From Phymorhynchus buccinoides (Eukaryota > Mollusca > Gastropoda > Neogastropoda > Raphitomidae): DNA of 64,000 nt. The stretch spans positions 17,252,642 to 17,316,641 of the forward strand of contig CM065704.1 of the NCBI GenBank assembly GCA_017654935.2, read 5' to 3'. This document shows, piece by piece, positions 35,201 through 46,806 of this stretch; the stretch's first letter is position 1, and each line of letters starts with the position of its first letter. The notes below the pieces were generated by a model that was not told where the DNA came from, searched no databases, and saw only the letters and a list, made by a program, of their open reading frames with translations. The translations under genes and the position numbers were made by a program.

Positions 35201-36224
35201 GAAATTGAGGGTTTAAAAGCTGAATGATACTGACTACGTTCTAAGGTACTTCTGTGATTGTACTCTTTCGCTTTCACCTCTCCAAACTTTGAATTCCCCA
35301 GAAATGTTACTGTTGTCATACAATAAAACACTAGTATGAACAAAATAAATATCAAGCACCATTTTTATTTTGTACGTTTGTCGTATTTGGAAAAACGAAA
35401 CGAGAAAAAAACACAATACAAAAGTACAAAAAAGAACATAGAACGCCGTAGAAATATTGGACTTAAATTTAATAAAGACTCTCGAAATGCATTAACAGAA
35501 ATTGAACAATAATGCTGTAAAGGTACTGTAAAATGTCAGTTAAAGTCGCAGGGTAGAGAAGGAATGGCAACTCAACTTCCCCATTTTCCCCATCCTACCC
35601 TACATCCATACACAAACACTTCACCCTATTATTCGGCTCCCCACCCACCCATATTACCTGACTGGCACTTCCAGTAAGGTCTTATACCCAAAATTTGGAA
35701 ATGTAATGTTTAACAATTGTGAAAAGCTTAAACACAGTCCTTGCACCCGTTCTTCGGTTACTTAAGAAAGGAAAAGTTTCTGGGCCACCATTGGGTCACA
35801 TTTCATGAAACAATGGACCAAAGCGAATATTATTGCATTTAATTCATAATTATAGATATGTTCCTACAAATTTCAGCAAATGCGGTTAAGAAAACAAGAA
35901 GCTCAAAAGTGTACGTATAAATGAGTATTGACAGCCTAAATTGCATTAATATAATATAGATAACTCCTCACAGGTATGGGCTAAGGTGAGATCAACACAA
36001 TGTTTGGTTAGTTTTGTGTCATCACTTTCTGATTTTTTCTGATATTCCATGAGTCATCTGAAAACAATGGACTTAGCTTGGGCATTTTTGTGGGCACTTT
36101 TTTTTGATAAGTGGTTAAAATGTAACTGCGTTTTTCAATTATTTAATAATAAAGTCAGCGCGAACTCAATCGGCCTTTGGCCATTATTTGAAACAAAACG
36201 TGTTCTATTATTGGTAGTTCTTTT
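35201..36224. other. Intergenic, no gene recognised
   Basis: Between the receptor start and the GAAATA repeats. AT-rich with a short C-rich patch at 35575-35660. No exon, RNA gene or element is supported, though the promoter of the minus-strand receptor should lie here. Confidence 0.4.
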
Positions 36225-36335
36225 TAGCGAAATATACCGAAATACAACGAAATACTCATGAAATATACCAAAATACAAACGAAATATTCCGAAATATAAA
36301 CGAAATGTACCGAAATATTTCTGACATGTAACAAA
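36225..36335. repeat. Degenerate GAAATAYAC tandem repeat
   Basis: About nine imperfect units of 'cgaaatataccgaaataca'. The aromatic-rich frame on the minus strand is a by-product. Confidence 0.85.
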
Positions 36336-36589
36336 ATACATGAAATACGCCGATTCATGAATGTTGATGGCACAGCCATACAAAGCTGCCCTTCAGACTG
36401 TTTAATTCTCTGTTGCAAATTTGCATCTTTCTGCTTCTGCTTCTATAGTCGATAGGGCCACACCGTGGCATAATCATCCACGAAACTAGGGGAGAGCACG
36501 CCCTAATCTATAATAGAAATTTAGCTATCTTTTATTCAAGCATAGAAATCCTTCCATTTTCTAATCTGTTCTTTGCCTTACTTCCTTAT

Positions 36590-36900
36590 TTCCTCCCTTT
36601 CTTTATTTCTTCCTTCCTTTCTTTCTCTCTTTCTTTTTTTCTTTTTGGCAAAAAAGTGGACCGGCCATGGTCGGGCCAGCTGGGCCACTTGCTACGTCGG
36701 TGCATAGTCTCGACCATGACTACCAAACGGAATTTATGTGTTTGAAACTCAAATTCAGCAGCTATTTGACCAAATGAACACAAAGGATTTCTTTCTTTAA
36801 TTATTATTGCATTTCGTCTTCTGCTGCTGCTTCTTTCTTTTTTTAACTTCTTCTTCCTCTTCCTCTTTTTCTTCTCCTGCTTCTCTTTCTTCTTGAAGTC
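36590..36900. repeat. Pyrimidine-rich low-complexity tracts
   Basis: Two CTTT/TTC-rich patches (about 36590-36650 and 36790-36900) flank a short unique block containing GGCCATGGTCGGGCC. Confidence 0.7.
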
Positions 36901-36904
36901 ATGT

Positions 36905-37125
36905 CCATGATGATGGTATATGGAGACAATAGTCTGTTTAGTCTTTTGTGGAAGAACATGACTCAAACTAGGGGACATATGCACTGTACTGGCTCTAGTG
37001 CTGCAGCCAAAGGGATTGGTTGGTCTTTGGGGACTTTCGTCGATGCCAGCTGTCCTCCATTTGTTTTTGTCTGAGAGAGTGGGGATGTACCTAAAGAAAG
37101 GCATCACCACTATAAACAGCCCACC
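36905..37125. repeat. Dispersed repeat containing a single copy of the 52-bp minisatellite unit
   Basis: 'gtggaagaacatgactcaaact..gcactg..tggctctagtgctgcagccaaagggatt' is followed by a GAGAGTGGGGATGTACCT stretch and 'ctataaac'. The same order occurs at 57720-58410, where the first part is expanded into 11 units. This copy looks like the unexpanded form. The following 37130-37900 shows no gene. Confidence 0.7.
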
Positions 37126-37936
37126 GGAATCGCATCTGCCTGACTGCTATCTGGCAGCCATGGTCGAAACGACTGACTGGCATTCTACATACATGTAGGT
37201 GCGTGGGGTAATGAACAGCGGGTGCAGTTGGATTGGTGATCGAATCGATGGTCACACTCAAACCAGTCAATGGATGGTTGGAGAACAATATGGACTGCAA
37301 ATTCACATCATATTCTCTCAGGAGAGGCTACCATTGCATATTTTACATTCAAAGAGCCCAGACCTCTCAATGTTCCCCATACCCCCATTTCAGTCTGACT
37401 ATTACTGGAAAACTTGCTACGTCCGTAGGGGGTTCGTCTTATACGAAGTCTACTGTATTGTGCTTGTACGAGACCTCACTGTAATTTTTCACCTAACGTG
37501 ATCATGAAGTATTGTTGATTTTTGACTTTGACTTAGGTTATTGAAGTCACTTTGGACGATATTTGTTTGTTGTTGTTGTATTGTTACAAATCTCTCACAT
37601 CTTGACCTTTACCCACATCTTTGTGTTGTGAATAGTTTATATGTGTTTTGCATAAACTTGGATAAATCGTTTATTTTCCCCCCAAAAAAGTAATTAAAAC
37701 TGCTGTACCGACTCCAACCCTTTATTTTCTTGCATTAAAATGTTCTAACCCATCGTAGATTTAAAACAACAACCAAATGCATTCTTCTTTTTTTTAATCA
37801 GAAGTCTTTCGTCTGGTACTGTATCAGAGACCTTTTTAAATTCGAGATGGACAACATCAAAGATAATGTAACTTTGATTAAGAGATGATATACAGTCTGT
37901 TACAATATGTCCTTTGGGTCACCAACAATGCGAAGG

Positions 37937-38235
<299 letters not shown>

Positions 38236-38400
38236 GGGATATAAATCAGCGCAGTTCAGCTCAGAGTAGGCCTAACTATCGTTAACATCGACTGGGCTAG
38301 GATTTATCACCTGGAAGATTTATTACACCCGCAGAAGTTGATGCATCTTATCCTCAATCTCTCCTGACACATTGTAGCCTAATTGAACAAACAAACAAAC

Positions 38401-38529
<129 letters not shown>

Positions 38530-39493
38530 CTTTGACATTTCAAACCATGCGAATTCCAGATTCATAACTCAGTTACAGGGGACATATCGAAGTCGTATTG
38601 CCATTTGGACATTATTTTATAGCAACAAGTAAAACATCTGGTTTTAGTGAATGAGACTACCCAAGGAACCCAAAATGCAGTTGTCCAGAAATACAGAATG
38701 CTATTTATTTATTTTTTTAATTAACCTTTTTTCACAATATGTTCACAACGAAAAACAAGAAAACAAGAAGCAAAAAGCAAATGGATACATAAAAAAGGGC
38801 AAACAAATAAACAAACAACTTACATACAATTATACCATGAAAGGCATTTGAATATGAAAGCACAAGTGGAGATGATATTGAATACAATAGTTATGTGCAG
38901 TATAAAAAAAAAAAAGAAGTTTAACATTGTAAATTGTGAGATCAAAGCTCGGGACAACTAGTCATAGTATTCAAACTTTGTTTTCAAAATATATCATCAT
39001 ATACCCAACAATATGATTAATTTAATAGCATAAACAAAACCAATACACCCAGAACCTGTTATAACTCCATCTTATCTGGCATCACTGCAAAGTGTGCTTT
39101 GTTTTCCAGTATAGCAGGAGCCTGATTTCATAGTCAACATGATACATATTAGTTAATTAAACTGACATGCATAAACCGAACATACCTATTATCCATATCT
39201 TTAAGGATATTCATTCTTTAGCATCTTATTGTAAAAGTTTTATTATATCAATTAATGTCATTGAATAGTGCAGTGAACAGAGCCCACCTGGTAGCAAAAT
39301 CAATATACAATAAGTTCTTACGTGAGATATATTCTTCAAATTTGTATCTGTATTTCAGTTTTGTTATGTAAACTGTTAACACAGGTATATATATCCTTGC
39401 TTAGCTTAAGCTTGTAGTAACACAATCTCAAATTTGCCCCTCCCTCTGTCTCTCGAGCGAGCTGTTACGGGCTTCACTCTTGTTTACCTTTGA

Positions 39494-42400
39494 AGTGAAC
39501 AATTTTGTAGCTTCTTTTGTTGGGCTATACTATTTATTGTATCTCCAAACGTCACTACTTTTGCACCCACACCAGATACTGATAGCAGCGTCAACACAAG
39601 TCGGATTGTCAACGCATCGACTAGTGTCGACAGTGTCACTAGACGCAGTACGAGCACCTTTGAACACACTACCCTTACTGTCGTTCCATCAGCCGTCATT
39701 GACGCCTGTCCCGGTGTGCTATATCTCCTAGCGCAAAGCAGCACAAACTTCACCATTCTTGAAACCAACACATCAAGTTGTCAAGGCCGTACACTGCCAC
39801 ACACAGCCAGTCAGGGCGTGGTGTATGGGCTGTGCAACCGCATGACACTTTTCTGTTCACTCCACATGCAAGGTCCACAGGGAACCTTCGGTCAGGCTCA
39901 TGTACAACGGCGGTCACATGACTGCCTTTCCCCCTGTTGGCAAACTGAAATACTACATTCAAAAGGCACTGATGATAAAACTAGCTTTCTAGTGAGTTGC
40001 CAATATCACGGCCGAGAGGATACTTTTGTTGGTTCAGACACTAATCAAATGCTGATTGTTAGCACAGGCATCCCTGAAATTGATGTTGAAATTAAAGCAG
40101 TTAGGTATCATGAGTTTGCCATGAAGCATGTGCAAAAGCATTCAAGATGCTTGATCGCACCATATATGTTACAGTCTAAACAATATGTGTACAGAAATGT
40201 GAAGAAATTGCATTATACGTTTCACACACGAAGTGATCAAATGTTTATTATAAGCAATAAACAGGTGATTAGTCGACTCACATGTTTTTGGGGTAATTCT
40301 GTAAAATTCCATTACTTACGGCATACAGGCAACAGAAAAGTAAATGGAATTTGCGGCACAGAAATTCCATCAACTGTCATCATCAACACTTCAAATCTCA
40401 GTATAACGCTTTATCTCTCTTCTGTTTGGCAGAGCGGTCTGAAAATGTTAGTGTCTATGCATCAGATGATGCCAGAGTCTTTGAAGTTACCTAGTGGTTT
40501 CTTCAACTGTTCTGCTCACTTCTATCCTATTTTACGGGCTCACTTGCATTGCAACCATTACACACAATGTGAAGATGGACGGGACGAAACAGGTCAGTGC
40601 CCCTTCAGCAGTGTCCATTGCGAAGGGATGGTGGCATCGCGCAACAGATGTTTCAGATTGATTGAGAAACGTCGACTACCACTGCTACTTTCTGACTACG
40701 AATGCCGTAAAACAAATCAGCGGCTTGCATCAGTAAAAACAAGTCAGGAGAAAAACGATTTTGATAAATTGATGTCAAACTTTATCACGTTCATAGCAGC
40801 GATCGCGTTGCGTTCAGGTTGGAATTCCGTACCTTTTGCATACAGTATGTTTTTAGCCTGGTACGATGGGACACTGGTTTACAACATGAACCACTTCCTT
40901 GTACATGGTAGCTGGGTTTTGTCAAGGGCTTTACAAAGCCTGACTTTACTCACTGCTACGATTAAACCGAGAATACCAGCAAACTATATCGTATGTGAAC
41001 ACAAAATACAGTCTCGTCACAATGTTCACTCTCTGTCGCCATTGTTAGTCTTGTGGTCATCTAAATGTTCCAGTCAGTTCACACGACAGCAGTTCTTCTT
41101 ATGCCCTTCAAAAGCTGTCACCCACGCATTTTTATTGAAAGATTGCAAGAGTCAGTGCAATGCAGTGACATATTTAAAATCCTGCCGTTTGTCCAATGTG
41201 AGTTGTGAACAGCATGAACGCCAGCATAATGCAGGCATACAGTTTACCTACGTCCAATTCATGTGCGACGATGACATGACAGCAGTGCACCACACTTTAC
41301 TCTGCGACTTCAGCTACGACTGCCCAGATGGAGGTGACGAGACTTTCTGCCAGTTATCATGCGAAGGTTTTCTGTGTTTGAACGGTCAGTGTGTGCCATA
41401 CAGTCAACGGTGCAACCAATTCTCAGATTGTGTGGATGACTCAGATGAAACTGGATGCAGTGGATATACCACATACATTACTCCTGTTACAAAGAAATGC
41501 ATGAAGCAACGCTTACTTTACGTGAACCTGGATGGGACTGGTTACTTCACTCAACAGCTGATGACAACAAATCACTCCTGTCCACGTAGTCACTATCACT
41601 GTATGTCAGAGTGGTTGTATTGTCTGCCGGTGTACACCAGATGCAATGGATTTTCTGACTGTGTCTATGGAGAAGATGAGAGTGAGTGTGAGACAACAAA
41701 GTGTCCCGGTTTCTACCAATGTCGATCTTCCACAATATGTGTGCATGCAGATCACCTGTGTGATGGCTGGGGCCAGTGTCCGCATCGTGATGATGAGCTA
41801 ATGTGTGACAGGAGCTGCCCCGAGGGTTGCCAATGTCAAGGTCATGTTTTCCAATGCTCAAAGCCTTTTATGTCCAGTTCTTTTTCTCAACTACGTTACG
41901 TGGACGCATCAAATACCAACATGTCTCTTATCGATTTTAAGGCGAATGCATACATTGTTCATCTGATCTTAACTCGCTGTTTGATATTTAACGTTTCACA
42001 TTCTGATTTTAAAAATCTGGTTCATATTGATCTGTCCTATAACAACATTAGATTTATTACTACGGACATGTTTCTACAGCTGATGAATCTGAGACAGATC
42101 CATATAGAAAATAATCCTCTCAACAAAATTATAAGTAACGCAAAAAGGAACATTGTCTATTATGTCAACCGAATAGAAATGTCCCACACTTTTGTAAATA
42201 TTCTTCACAATAACATATCTCTCTATTTTCCTTCTTTGCAAATTTTAAACATCTCCGTTTGTGGCATTGACGCAATTAGTGTTCAAGGTTTAAAAAACAT
42301 GCCCCAAATCAAGGAAGTGGATTTACGAAGTAATCCGCTTAGACAATTTCCACTGGATATGATGTTGAAATCTTCTGAATTAGAACGCCTTTACACATCC

Positions 42401-43426
42401 AACTACAGACTGTGTTGTGATCATCTCCTTCCCAGACACTCTGCTGAAGTCGAGTGTATTTCTCTTCACACAGTGCTGCCTTCTTGCACAACACTGCTGA
42501 CCTTTGAACTACCCAGGGTTTTCTTCTGGCTAATCACTGTGTTCAGTGTCGTAGGTCACCTGGGCTGCTTCATAGTGTCTCCTGTGGTCACCAAGATGGC
42601 GGGAAACCAGTTCATGAAAGCCGTTGGTCACTTACACTTTGCTGATCTCTGTATGGGTTGCCACGTCAGCATCACTGTGGCAGCAGACCTCACGTTTCAG
42701 GGGCACTATCTGCAGAATGAGAAGACGTGGATCCAAAGTAACACTTGCATACTGGCAGGATTCATTTACTTGTTGTCTGCGACAGTGTCACCACAAATAA
42801 TCTTATTCGCCACGGTGCGTCACATTTTTATATTTTGTTTTCAACAGCATTTCTGGATAATCAACACACACTGGACGATTCTTGGCGTGTGGGTGGCTGG
42901 GATTTTAATGTCATTTATTCCGTTTCTGCCTAAACTGTCTCACTGGGGTCTCCAAGGTCAGTCAGGTCTGTGTCGACTGCTTTCAACTGACCATTTTCAG
43001 CCAGAAAAAACGTTCAAATGGTTTTCAGTCCTCGTGGTGATCAATTTTGTTTCGAGCCTGGTTGTAGAAACTGGTCAAAGTATCCTCTTTTGGAAGACGC
43101 CTAAACACAGGCTAGCACTTACCTCCTCGAATAAATTAGCATTTTCTTCAGTGCATGTCATGAGAAAAGTGTCTGTCACCAATGCTGGGTTTTGGCTCGT
43201 CCTTGGACTAGCTAGGATGATGAGTCCAAGTGATGACAGTAAAATCTACGAATCCATGATCGTGTTTATGGTCCCGTGCAACTCTGTTTTCACACCCATT
43301 TTGTTCCTATGGTCTGTGACGCATCAACAGAAACGCCAAGAACGAGAAAAGAAATTGCTGCAGGTGTTCAAATCTCGAAAAAGGACCGGCGAACCATTGA
43401 CATTCCAACAAAAATTGAAGAAATGA
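39494..43426 (+). CDS. Diverged GRL101-like receptor with degenerate seven-helix domain
   Basis: Open from just after a stop at 39491 to the stop at 43424. The first in-frame ATG is well inside, so the start Met is probably in an upstream exon. The hydrophobic FFCWAILFIVSP at the beginning looks like a signal-peptide core and is followed by a Ser/Thr-rich linker. Counting from the GTG at 39716: CUB-like regions (to about 250), LDL-A (264-296), C-type-lectin-like domain (about 302-428, ending in the typical YIVCE), Cys-rich linker, LDL-A repeats (about 516-545, 549-581, 622-658, 663-698), LRR N-cap (701-714), LRRs (740-895), seven hydrophobic segments (935-1200). LDL-A cysteines and acidic calcium motifs are kept. 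The class A landmarks are mostly gone: GH for GN in TM1, VRH for DRL after TM3, no CWxP in TM6, TPILF for NPxxY in TM7; only AD in TM2 remains. G-protein coupling is doubtful; a binding, decoy or co-receptor role is possible. Confidence 0.85.
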   Translation, partial: SEQFCSFFCWAILFIVSPNVTTFAPTPDTDSSVNTSRIVNASTSVDSVTRRSTSTFEHTTLTVVPSAVIDACPGVLYLLAQSSTNFTILETNTSSCQGRTLPHTASQGVVYGLCNRMTLFCSLHMQGPQGTFGQAHVQRRSHDCLSPCWQTEILHSKGTDDKTSFLVSCQYHGREDTFVGSDTNQMLIVSTGIPEIDVEIKAVRYHEFAMKHVQKHSRCLIAPYMLQSKQYVYRNVKKLHYTFHTRSDQMFIISNKQVISRLTCFWGNSVKFHYLRHTGNRKVNGICGTEIPSTVIINTSNLSITLYLSSVWQSGLKMLVSMHQMMPESLKLPSGFFNCSAHFYPILRAHLHCNHYTQCEDGRDETGQCPFSSVHCEGMVASRNRCFRLIEKRRLPLLLSDYECRKTNQRLASVKTSQEKNDFDKLMSNFITFIAAIALRSGWNSVPFAYSMFLAWYDGTLVYNMNHFLVHGSWVLSRALQSLTLLTATIKPRIPANYIVCEHKIQSRHNVHSLSPLLVLWSSKCSSQFTRQQFFLCPSKAVTHAFLLKDCKSQCNAVTYLKSCRLSNVSCEQHERQHNAGIQFTYVQFMCDDDMTAVHHTLLCDFSYDCPDGGDETFCQLSCEGFLCLNGQCVPYSQRCNQFSDCVDDSDETGCSGYTTYITPVTKKCMKQRLLYVNLDGTGYFTQQLMTTNHSCPRSHYHCMSEWLYCLPVYTRCNGFSDCVYGEDESECETTKCPGFYQCRSSTICVHADHLCDGWGQCPHRDDELMCDRSCPEGCQCQGHVFQCSKPFMSSSFSQLRYVDASNTNMSLIDFKANAYIVHLILTRCLIFNVSHSDFKNLVHIDLSYNNIRFITTDMFLQLMNLRQIHIENNPLNKIISNAKRNIVYYVNRIEMSHTFVNILHNNISLYFPSLQILNISVCGIDAISVQGLKNMPQIKEVDLRSNPLRQFPLDMMLKSSELERLYTSNYRLCCDHLLPRHSAEVECISLHTVLPSCTTLLTFELPRVFFWLITVFSVVGHLGCFIVSPVVTKMAGNQFMKAVGHLHFADLCMGCHVSITVAADLTFQGHYLQNEKTWIQSNTCILAGFIYLLSATVSPQIILFATVRHIFIFCFQQHFWIINTHWTILGVWVAGILMSFIPFLPKLSHWGLQGQSGLCRLLSTDHFQPEKTFKWFSVLVVINFVSSLVVETGQSILFWKTPKHRLALTSSNKLAFSSVHVMRKVSVTNAGFWLVLGLARMMSPSDDSKIYESMIVFMVPCNSVFTPILFLWSVTHQQKRQEREKKLLQVFKSRKRTGEPLTFQQKLKK

Positions 43427-43599
43427 ACGGTTTAATCGAGATTTACGCAATGCTTTGGCAATCGAGAGTAGCTATGTGCCTCTGTATACTAAATGGAATG
43501 CCTCGTGTGTGCCTGCACCCCAGTAACACAACACGGACTTCCAAGGCTGGGGCAGGGCTGCTCTCGTGCTGATGAGCACCTATGGGTGTTTTGTGTTCA

Positions 43600-43990
43600 T
43601 GTTTACCAGTCGCGAAGCGAGACTGGTATTGTTTTCACTTTGTCCGTCCGTCCATCCGTGTTCAAATTTGCTCAAAATGCATATTTCGGTGTAAAATGGC
43701 CTCACATACAGTTATCAGTGTGTTTCAACGAAAAAAACAAAGGTTTGTTTGTCTGTTTGTCTGTCTGTCTGTGACAGCAATAACTCGAGAACACTTGAAT
43801 ATATCAACATCAAAATTTACAGGTGGATACTAGGGGTCAAAAGCTTGGACAAGTTCGAATTTGGGCAAAATCGGGTTAGCGGTTAAGGGTTTGGGTTGAG
43901 ATTAGCGTTAGGGTTAGGGTTAGGGTTTAGGGTGAGAGTGCAGGCGTAGGTCACGATTACGTCAGTCTTTAGTAGATGAAATAATGTGTA
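43600..43990 (+). mobile_element. Hairpin/CTGT/TTAGGG dispersed element, copy 1
   Basis: Starts with a small hairpin ACCAGTC-GCGAAGCGA-GACTGGT (43605-43627), then 'ttttcactttgtccgtccgt', 'gtaaaatggcctcacata', (CTGT)n, 'caataactcgagaacacttg', 'aggggtcaaaagcttgga', 'gggcaaaatcgggtta', and TTAGGG repeats at about 43907-43932. The same order recurs at 45481 and, in part, at 45746. No protein coding. Confidence 0.75.
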
Positions 43991-44377
43991 ATTTACAAAA
44001 ATTCGGAAGATTCTTTGCTTACTGAAGACTTTAAGACAAGTCTTTCAACTGCAGCCAGGCGGTCTATTTTTAGCATTCCAATCATTACATACAAAGAGTA
44101 GCTTCCCCTGGCTTTTCAATAGTTTTAATCTGTGAACCAGAATCTTATCGCCGCACCAATTCATAACTTCTTATATCTTTTGGAAAACATTTTAAACTAT
44201 TTATCATATTTATAAATATAAAAAAAGTACCGCATACTCGTCGTGTCTGTTGTAGTGTCTGTATTACGTATGTTTATAAGTAACCTATTATTTTATGCCC
44301 AAAAGTTTTTTCTGTCTGTATTTTTGTTTGTGGCACAAGCGATGAGGTTTAACCGAGGCGTGGTCACCGCTACAGCT
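43991..44377. other. Intergenic, no gene recognised
   Basis: AT-rich sequence between two dispersed elements; open frames are short and unlike known proteins. Confidence 0.4.
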
Positions 44378-44512
44378 ATCTGTATTAATTTAAAAAATCG
44401 GGACTTTACTGGGTTCGTACTGCCTCCGGGCATTGCCTCCAGTATTGTTCCCACCATATTTGTATTTACAAATGTCCCATATGTGTCTGATTCAGACCAA
44501 GAGGACGTAAAA
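44378..44512 (+). mobile_element. Short dispersed element, copy 3 of 3
   Basis: Shares the core 'gggactt', CTCCGGGCATTGCCTCCAG, 'gttcccaccat', AATGTCCCATATGTGTCTG and 'agacc..gaggacgt' with the copies at 21549 and 28737, in the same orientation. Confidence 0.8.
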
Positions 44513-44671
44513 CTCCATTTTCTCTCTCAAGCAACGAACTATGTATCCGTTTAATTGCGCAGTCACTTTCACCTGTCAATCAAACTATGACGCTTTCCTC
44601 CCCCTCGCCCTCCTTCGTTCCTCCACTCCGAAGGAGTTGGAAAAATGGATTGACGCCGTGTTTTGCCCGCC

Positions 44672-45296
<625 letters not shown>

Positions 45297-45480
45297 TGCT
45301 CTCTATTTTTTGTCTGTCTATTTCTATAAAACTGTCTAGCTCTCTCTGTTTCTTTCATTTATCCCTCTATGTATCTGTCCAATTGGTGTTGGTCTCCAGC
45401 AGTGTATTTTTTGTCTGTCTCTCACTGTATACATGCAATATATATGTCTATGTGTATATGTGTGTGTCTGTCTCTTTTTA

Positions 45481-45745
45481 ACAGTCGTGAAGCATAGACT
45501 GGTATAGTGTAAAATGGCCTCATATACTATTGTCAGTGTATTTGGATGAAAAGCTCCAAGATGTGTTTGTCTATCTATCTGTCTGTATGTCTGTTTGTCT
45601 GCGACAGCGATAATTCGAAAACGCTTCAGCATGAAACTTTAGCCTACGTGTGGTACTAGGGGCCAAAAACTTGGACGAGTTCAAAATTGGGTAAAATGGG
45701 ATTAATGGTTAGGGTCTGGGTCAAGATTAGGGTTAGGGTTGCTCA
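45481..45745 (+). mobile_element. Hairpin/CTGT/TTAGGG dispersed element, copy 2
   Basis: Begins CAGTCGTGAAGCATAGACTG (hairpin), then 'gtgtaaaatggcctcatata', (CTGT)n, 'cgataattcgaaaacgcttc', 'aggggccaaaaacttggacg', and ends in GATTAGGGTTAGGGTT at about 45727-45742. Confidence 0.75.
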
Positions 45746-46110
45746 AAATGCGTATTTTGGCGTTAAATGGTCGTACATGTGGTTTTCAGTATATTTTGAT
45801 AAAAATGTCCAGGGTTTGTCTGTCTATCAGTCTGTTTGTCTGTCTGTATGTCTATATGTCTGTGAACGTTATAACTCATACCTGAGGTCAAAAGCTTGCA
45901 GAAGTTTGAATTTGGGCGAAATCAAGGTTACGGCTAGGGTTTAGGTTATGATTAGGTTTAGTGTTAAGGTTAGGGGTGCAAGCGTGTGTCGCGACTGGGT
46001 CAGTTTACGCAAGTATTCTAGTGCATTATGTATTTTGTATTACTTCTAGTCACAAAGACACGTCTCTGTGAAAATCGGGTTGCTCCCACCTGGAGAGCGC
46101 ATCGCTACAG
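45746..46110 (+). mobile_element. Hairpin/CTGT/TTAGGG dispersed element, copy 3 (hairpin missing)
   Basis: Follows copy 2 directly: 'gctcaaaatgcgtattttgg', (CTGT)n, 'gttataactcatac', 'gaggtcaaaagcttgcagaa', 'tttgggcgaaatc', degenerate TTAGG words to about 45975. Its tail ('gtgtcgcgac..gtca', 'gtgcattatg') parallels the tail of copy 1. Confidence 0.65.
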
Positions 46111-46547
46111 CGCAGCGACACCCATTTGTTAGGAGATGGAAGGATGAAAGGGGTGAACTCGGGAAACCTAGCTAACAATTTGTTACATAGCAAACATCGG
46201 GATTTCTCCCTGCTCTTACCGACTTTTTACTGCCAAGGAGTTTTACGTGCGCAAAGCGGTCCGGACAGACTTGCTTGAAGTGCGCATCTGAAGTACTCGA
46301 CGTTCAGTTCGATTAACCTGTCGAACTGAAAACAAAAATGACGAGGTCCAGTGTCGTGAACAATTCTTCCCCCTAGCAATAACTCCTTTTTGCGCGTGCT
46401 CATCACTAAGCTATGACGTCAGCCTGTGCTATTCCCCAACGATTCATCCGCAAAGACGTAGATTAACACCCACCCACCCTCCTCAATTTCTCGGTTCTTT
46501 CCAGAGCTATACACAGGCTATGGTTCTTTCCGTGTATATTGAGCACT

Positions 46548-46784
46548 TAAAGACCCACCAGATCCATGAGTGAAAATCACGGGTTTCACGGGTTTCCTTC
46601 TCTCGCTGGTAAGAAATCTTATTTTGAACAGGTAAGACTCCCATACAAATGCCCCCAAATTGAAAACGAAACAGATACTTTGAAGAACAGCCTCAATTTA
46701 TGTTGGGGGCATTTGTATGTGGGTCACACTACGAAGAAAAAACAAGGGACTTAATCTTGCTGGGTCAGTGTGTCTTTAAACCTA
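46548..46784. mobile_element. Small MITE-like element with internal hairpin
   Basis: The outer ends are loosely inverted (CTTAAAGACCCAC at the left, GTGTGTCTTTAAA at the right). Inside, CATACAAATGCCCCCA (about 46645-46660) pairs with TGGGGGCATTTGTATG (about 46704-46719). No ORF. Confidence 0.65.
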
Positions 46785-46806
46785 GATTGTTTTCTATGTC
46801 TTAATG

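Noticed and set aside
36586..37110. 174-codon Lys/Glu-rich frame on the minus strand
   Set aside because: It arises from pyrimidine-rich low-complexity tracts and a dispersed repeat; no domain.
37370..37480. Further pogo-like MITE copy
   Set aside because: Some words resemble the family ends ('cgagacctcactgta'), but no paired inverted end or TA-bounded structure could be found.
39716..39718. GTG at 39716 as the start of the plus-strand receptor
   Set aside because: The frame is open about 220 bases further upstream, including a hydrophobic signal-like segment; GTG is not a plausible start for this eukaryotic gene.
43605..43627. tRNA or small structured RNA at the ACCAGTC hairpin
   Set aside because: It is too short, has no A/B boxes or acceptor stem, and belongs to a dispersed element.
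43907..43932. Chromosome end or ancient telomere fusion
   Set aside because: There are only about three to four TTAGGG units, embedded in an element that occurs elsewhere in the window with the same context.
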